Shown here piece by piece: positions 8,401 through 8,980 of a stretch of DNA of 8,980 nt; positions within the stretch are counted from its first letter, which is position 1, and each line of letters opens with the position of its first letter. The notes beneath the pieces were generated by a model. It saw nothing but the letters and a program-made list of their open reading frames with translations. It was not told the origin of the DNA and ran no database searches. The position numbers and the translations under genes were made by a program. This stretch comes from Bacteroidetes bacterium ADurb.Bin302. Lineage in GTDB: Bacteria; Bacteroidota; Bacteroidia; Bacteroidales; Paludibacteraceae. The stretch is from the NCBI GenBank assembly GCA_002069025.1, contig MWBK01000204.1:1-8980 (forward strand), given 5' to 3'.

Positions 8401-8980
8401 ACAAACAATAAATGCAAGCCTTATTAAAATATATCAAGACGACAATACTTTTATTGTAGGTGACGCAGCAGAACGCTTTACGCTTACCGCCAACAGCCAA
8501 TACAAATACAATAAGGTTGTTAGCGCATCTGGAGCTATGACTTTAAAAAAATTATTATTCGATTTTGGAGGCAATCCTGCAAATACAAGCATCACCATTA
8601 GTAATATAGTAATTAAAGAAACATCATGTAGTGATGATAGTTCTACAGGCGATGGTGATGATGATATAGAAACAGGTACATGTACAGACCCTGAATGGAA
8701 TCCTACAATGAACTATCAAGAGCCGGGAATAAGAGTGTCATACAATGGTAAAATCTATGATTGCCGAGTATGGTGGACTACAGCAGGCTCTACTCCTGAT
8801 ACAAACACTGCACAATGGGAATACAAAGGCGTTTGCGGAATATCAGATGATGGCGGAAATACCGGTGATGATTCGGGTAATAATGGCAACCCTGATACAG
8901 GTATTGACTACGAAAATGGTAAGAAATTTGTAGTTTACTTCCCTAACTGGGGTACATATAATGCTGCTCATTTGAATGTA
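5447..8980 (+). CDS. Multi-domain secreted chitinase with two complete GH18 domains and the start of a probable third (3' partial)
   Basis: Predicted to hydrolyse the beta-1,4 bonds of chitin outside the cell. The frame is open for 1178 codons and runs off the window. The ATG at 5447 follows an in-frame stop at 5432 and an A-rich leader. Domains: signal peptide (1-23, ending SASA); GH18-A (about 26-354), motif DGLDIDFE with catalytic Glu144; poly-Glu linker (364-371); CBM5/12-like module (381-440); GH18-B (about 475-796), the same motif with Glu592; FN3 (812-896); CBM4/9-like jelly roll (913-1061); second CBM5/12-like module (1079-1130); then from 1159 a strand, FVVYFPNWGTY, that resembles the first strand of classical ChiA-type GH18. 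Both complete domains keep the S-x-GG strand, the MAPE/FAPE strand, the VQ-x-YN motif and the terminal MTWS-x-NW, so both look active. Linkers are rich in Gly, Asp, Ser and Asn. The C-terminus, where a T9SS tail would be expected, is outside the window. The 20-base gap to the GH16 gene, with no promoter seen in it, implies co-transcription. Confidence 0.95.
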   Translation, partial: MKKLQKIFICLLAVLLPSLSASALNKHILVGYWHNFNNGAANGLKLSQVSDSWDVINLSFAEPTSATSGELVYNPTADNIYASADEFKNDIKAVQSKGKKVLLSIGGANGQVRLETQTARDNFIRTAKNIITTYGLDGLDIDFEGHSLSFNAGDYNISNPTTPVIVNLIYALKEICNYYGNDFLLTFAPETFFVQQGYSYYGSVCYGCDSRAGAYLPVLYAMKDRLSWLQVQYYNSGTIPSPEGSNSCGSESFVVNLVKMLATGFSLADPQNLLSGPKSFPALRQDQIVIGVPSTTGSAGSGVLTTNQYISIFNTLINKGYTNLRGYMTWSINWDKHYNYEWSAPLRSYFDGLLGGTITTGGDEEEEEEEENGGATGTADCSGIEQWNSSKAYNVYGEYVGKEIAYEGNIYTVVTGTWSPAGVTPNSTTYTGLWTLVRACGSGGTNNDGGDSDSGSNDNPGEITNDRVLTQCLKKHLVIGYWHNFKNGASNGLKLADVNTGYDFLNVSFGETDATDRAVVTFVLDNSIYANDAAFINDIKSCQARGQKVNLSLGGQNGIISVSSENDKNKFVNSVIAIIEKYGFDGLDIDFEGTSAGGTSSSFINPGTNAQLMISAIREICNHFGDNFILTMAPETAYVQFGINQGSAPAYLALIYGLRDKLTVLHVQLYNTGSSNDLYGNNANPGTADYLVAMCDMMLQGFPCCGTTFPALAEDQVAIGIPACTGAAGSGIVSMDEAKKAMKYLITGVKSSGMNYSLKKSSGYPNFRGIMTWSVNWDATNNYSLANTFNSYFTELGNPLQNCDDVEADTEKPSTPSNLNGTPSETSINLSWNASSDNVKVNGYNIYVNGSKIASTSSTSYNITNLSAKTSYTVAIEAVDNSGNKSAQSSIQVTTLNGGSTGDETGEGTTSNCNLLSTMTYDHMFYAPNWVEIQTGSATNNNGTWTINLPSATTDAWQSQIFININDISISNGTSYTVSCDITSTQTINASLIKIYQDDNTFIVGDAAERFTLTANSQYKYNKVVSASGAMTLKKLLFDFGGNPANTSITISNIVIKETSCSDDSSTGDGDDDIETGTCTDPEWNPTMNYQEPGIRVSYNGKIYDCRVWWTTAGSTPDTNTAQWEYKGVCGISDDGGNTGDDSGNNGNPDTGIDYENGKKFVVYFPNWGTYNAAHLNV
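5522..6508 (+). repeat. GH18 catalytic domain A
   Basis: First of two related catalytic domains in one polypeptide. It begins KHILVGYWHNF and ends near SYFDGLLGG. Catalytic residues of the D-x-x-D-x-D-x-E motif are Asp137, Asp140, Asp142 and Glu144. Compared with domain B it has about nine extra residues after FAPET, including a CYGC pair (Cys205, Cys208), which suggests a disulphide-bonded loop near the substrate cleft. Confidence 0.9.
6536..6559 (+). repeat. GAA/GAG tract coding for eight glutamates
   Basis: Eight consecutive GAA or GAG codons encode Glu364-371 in the linker between GH18-A and the first chitin-binding module. The codons are mixed, so this is not a pure microsatellite. It probably serves as a highly charged flexible spacer. 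Confidence 0.8.
6587..6766 (+). other. CBM5/12-like chitin-binding module 1
   Basis: Residues 381-440 of the chitinase. It has the W-x-x-x-x-x-Y opening (QWNSSKAYNVYGEYV), the strand IAYEGNIYTV, then W-S-P, T-P-N-S and a final LWTLV strand. This matches the small chitin-binding fold found in many bacterial chitinases. A Cys begins and a Cys ends the module. Confidence 0.8.
6869..7834 (+). repeat. GH18 catalytic domain B
   Basis: Second catalytic domain, clearly homologous to domain A (shared GYWHNF, NGLKL, DGLDIDFEG, APET, TGSAGSG/TGAAGSG and MTWS motifs) but well diverged. Catalytic residues are Asp585, Asp588, Asp590 and Glu592. It lacks the CYGC loop of domain A. It has its own insertion before the last strand (around bases 7687-7746) and an adjacent Cys pair (704-705). 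The differing loops suggest different cleft shapes or modes of attack. Confidence 0.9.
7880..8134 (+). other. FN3 domain in the chitinase
   Basis: Residues 812-896, starting KPSTPSNLNGT, with LSWNASSDN, GYNIYVNG, a YNITNLSAKTSYTVAIEA strand pair and DNSGNKS. This is a typical bacterial FN3 spacer domain. It also serves as an intact template for recognising the split FN3 around the GH5 domain upstream. Confidence 0.85.
8183..8629 (+). other. CBM4/9-like jelly-roll module
   Basis: Residues 913-1061 of the chitinase. It has alternating beta strands, a strand with W-Q-S-Q-I-F-I-N, the S-x-G-x-x-Y-T-V-S-C strand and a final ISNIVIKE strand, the usual shape of CBM4/9-type jelly rolls. The ligand cannot be told. 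The position between FN3 and a chitin-binding module suggests glycan binding. It is bracketed by Cys913 and Cys1061. Confidence 0.6.
8681..8836 (+). other. CBM5/12-like chitin-binding module 2
   Basis: Residues 1079-1130: W-N-P-T-M-N-Y opening, VSYNGKIYDCRVWW, then T-P-D-T-N and QWEYKGVC. The exposed aromatic pair (WW) and the fold are typical of chitin-binding CBM5/12 modules. It differs considerably from module 1 and has a third Cys at 1106. Confidence 0.8.
8921..8980 (+). other. Probable start of a third GH18 domain (cut by window end)
   Basis: Residues 1159-1178 follow an Asp/Gly/Asn-rich linker and read like the first beta strand of ChiA-type GH18 chitinases (V-V-x-Y-F-P-N-W-G-x-Y). This opening differs from the GYWHNF opening of domains A and B, so it would belong to another GH18 subgroup. 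Only 20 residues are visible and no catalytic motif is inside the window. Confidence 0.6.

Noticed and set aside
8745..8933. Small + strand frame near the end of the window
   Set aside because: It overlaps the second chitin-binding module and linker of the chitinase in another frame. The chitinase frame is clearly the real one.

Overview
The window suggests a member of the Bacteroidota (Bacteroidetes). The DNA is AT-rich. The starts have A-rich leaders without a Shine-Dalgarno sequence. The one clear promoter matches the Bacteroidota TTTG / TAnnTTTG pattern. Two of the three proteins end in a C-terminal domain resembling the type IX secretion system (T9SS) type A sorting signal. Genus and species cannot be told from the sequence.

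Layout: three large genes lie head to tail on the + strand. (1) Bases 2-2509 hold the 3' part of a secreted GH5 enzyme of the exo-beta-1,3-glucanase type. Its start is upstream of the window. (2) Bases 2510-2717 are non-coding. They hold an AT-rich palindrome, a longer imperfect hairpin followed by a T-rich stretch (probable terminator), and a Bacteroidota-type promoter. (3) Bases 2718-5426 encode a complete 902-residue secreted GH16 laminarinase with a beta/gamma-crystallin domain, a ricin-type beta-trefoil, a putative carbohydrate-binding module and a T9SS-like tail. (4) After only 20 bases, bases 5447-8980 encode the first 1178 residues of a very large secreted chitinase. It has two complete GH18 catalytic domains, two CBM5/12-type chitin-binding modules, an FN3 domain, a CBM4/9-like jelly roll and the opening strand of what looks like a third GH18 domain. 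This frame stays open to the end of the window.

Together the genes look like a secreted kit against a cell wall made of beta-1,3-glucan and chitin, most obviously that of fungi. The GH16 enzyme would cut beta-1,3-glucan internally, the GH5 enzyme would trim the resulting chains, and the chitinase would attack the chitin beneath. The GH16 and chitinase genes are probably co-transcribed from the promoter at 2649-2677. The GH5 gene probably ends its own transcript at the hairpin.

The points most worth a second look are a 170-residue module of unknown family shared almost unchanged by the GH5 and GH16 proteins, the apparent insertion of the whole GH5 domain inside an FN3 domain, and the multi-catalytic chitinase. 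No tRNA, rRNA, CRISPR array, insertion sequence or integrase was seen.
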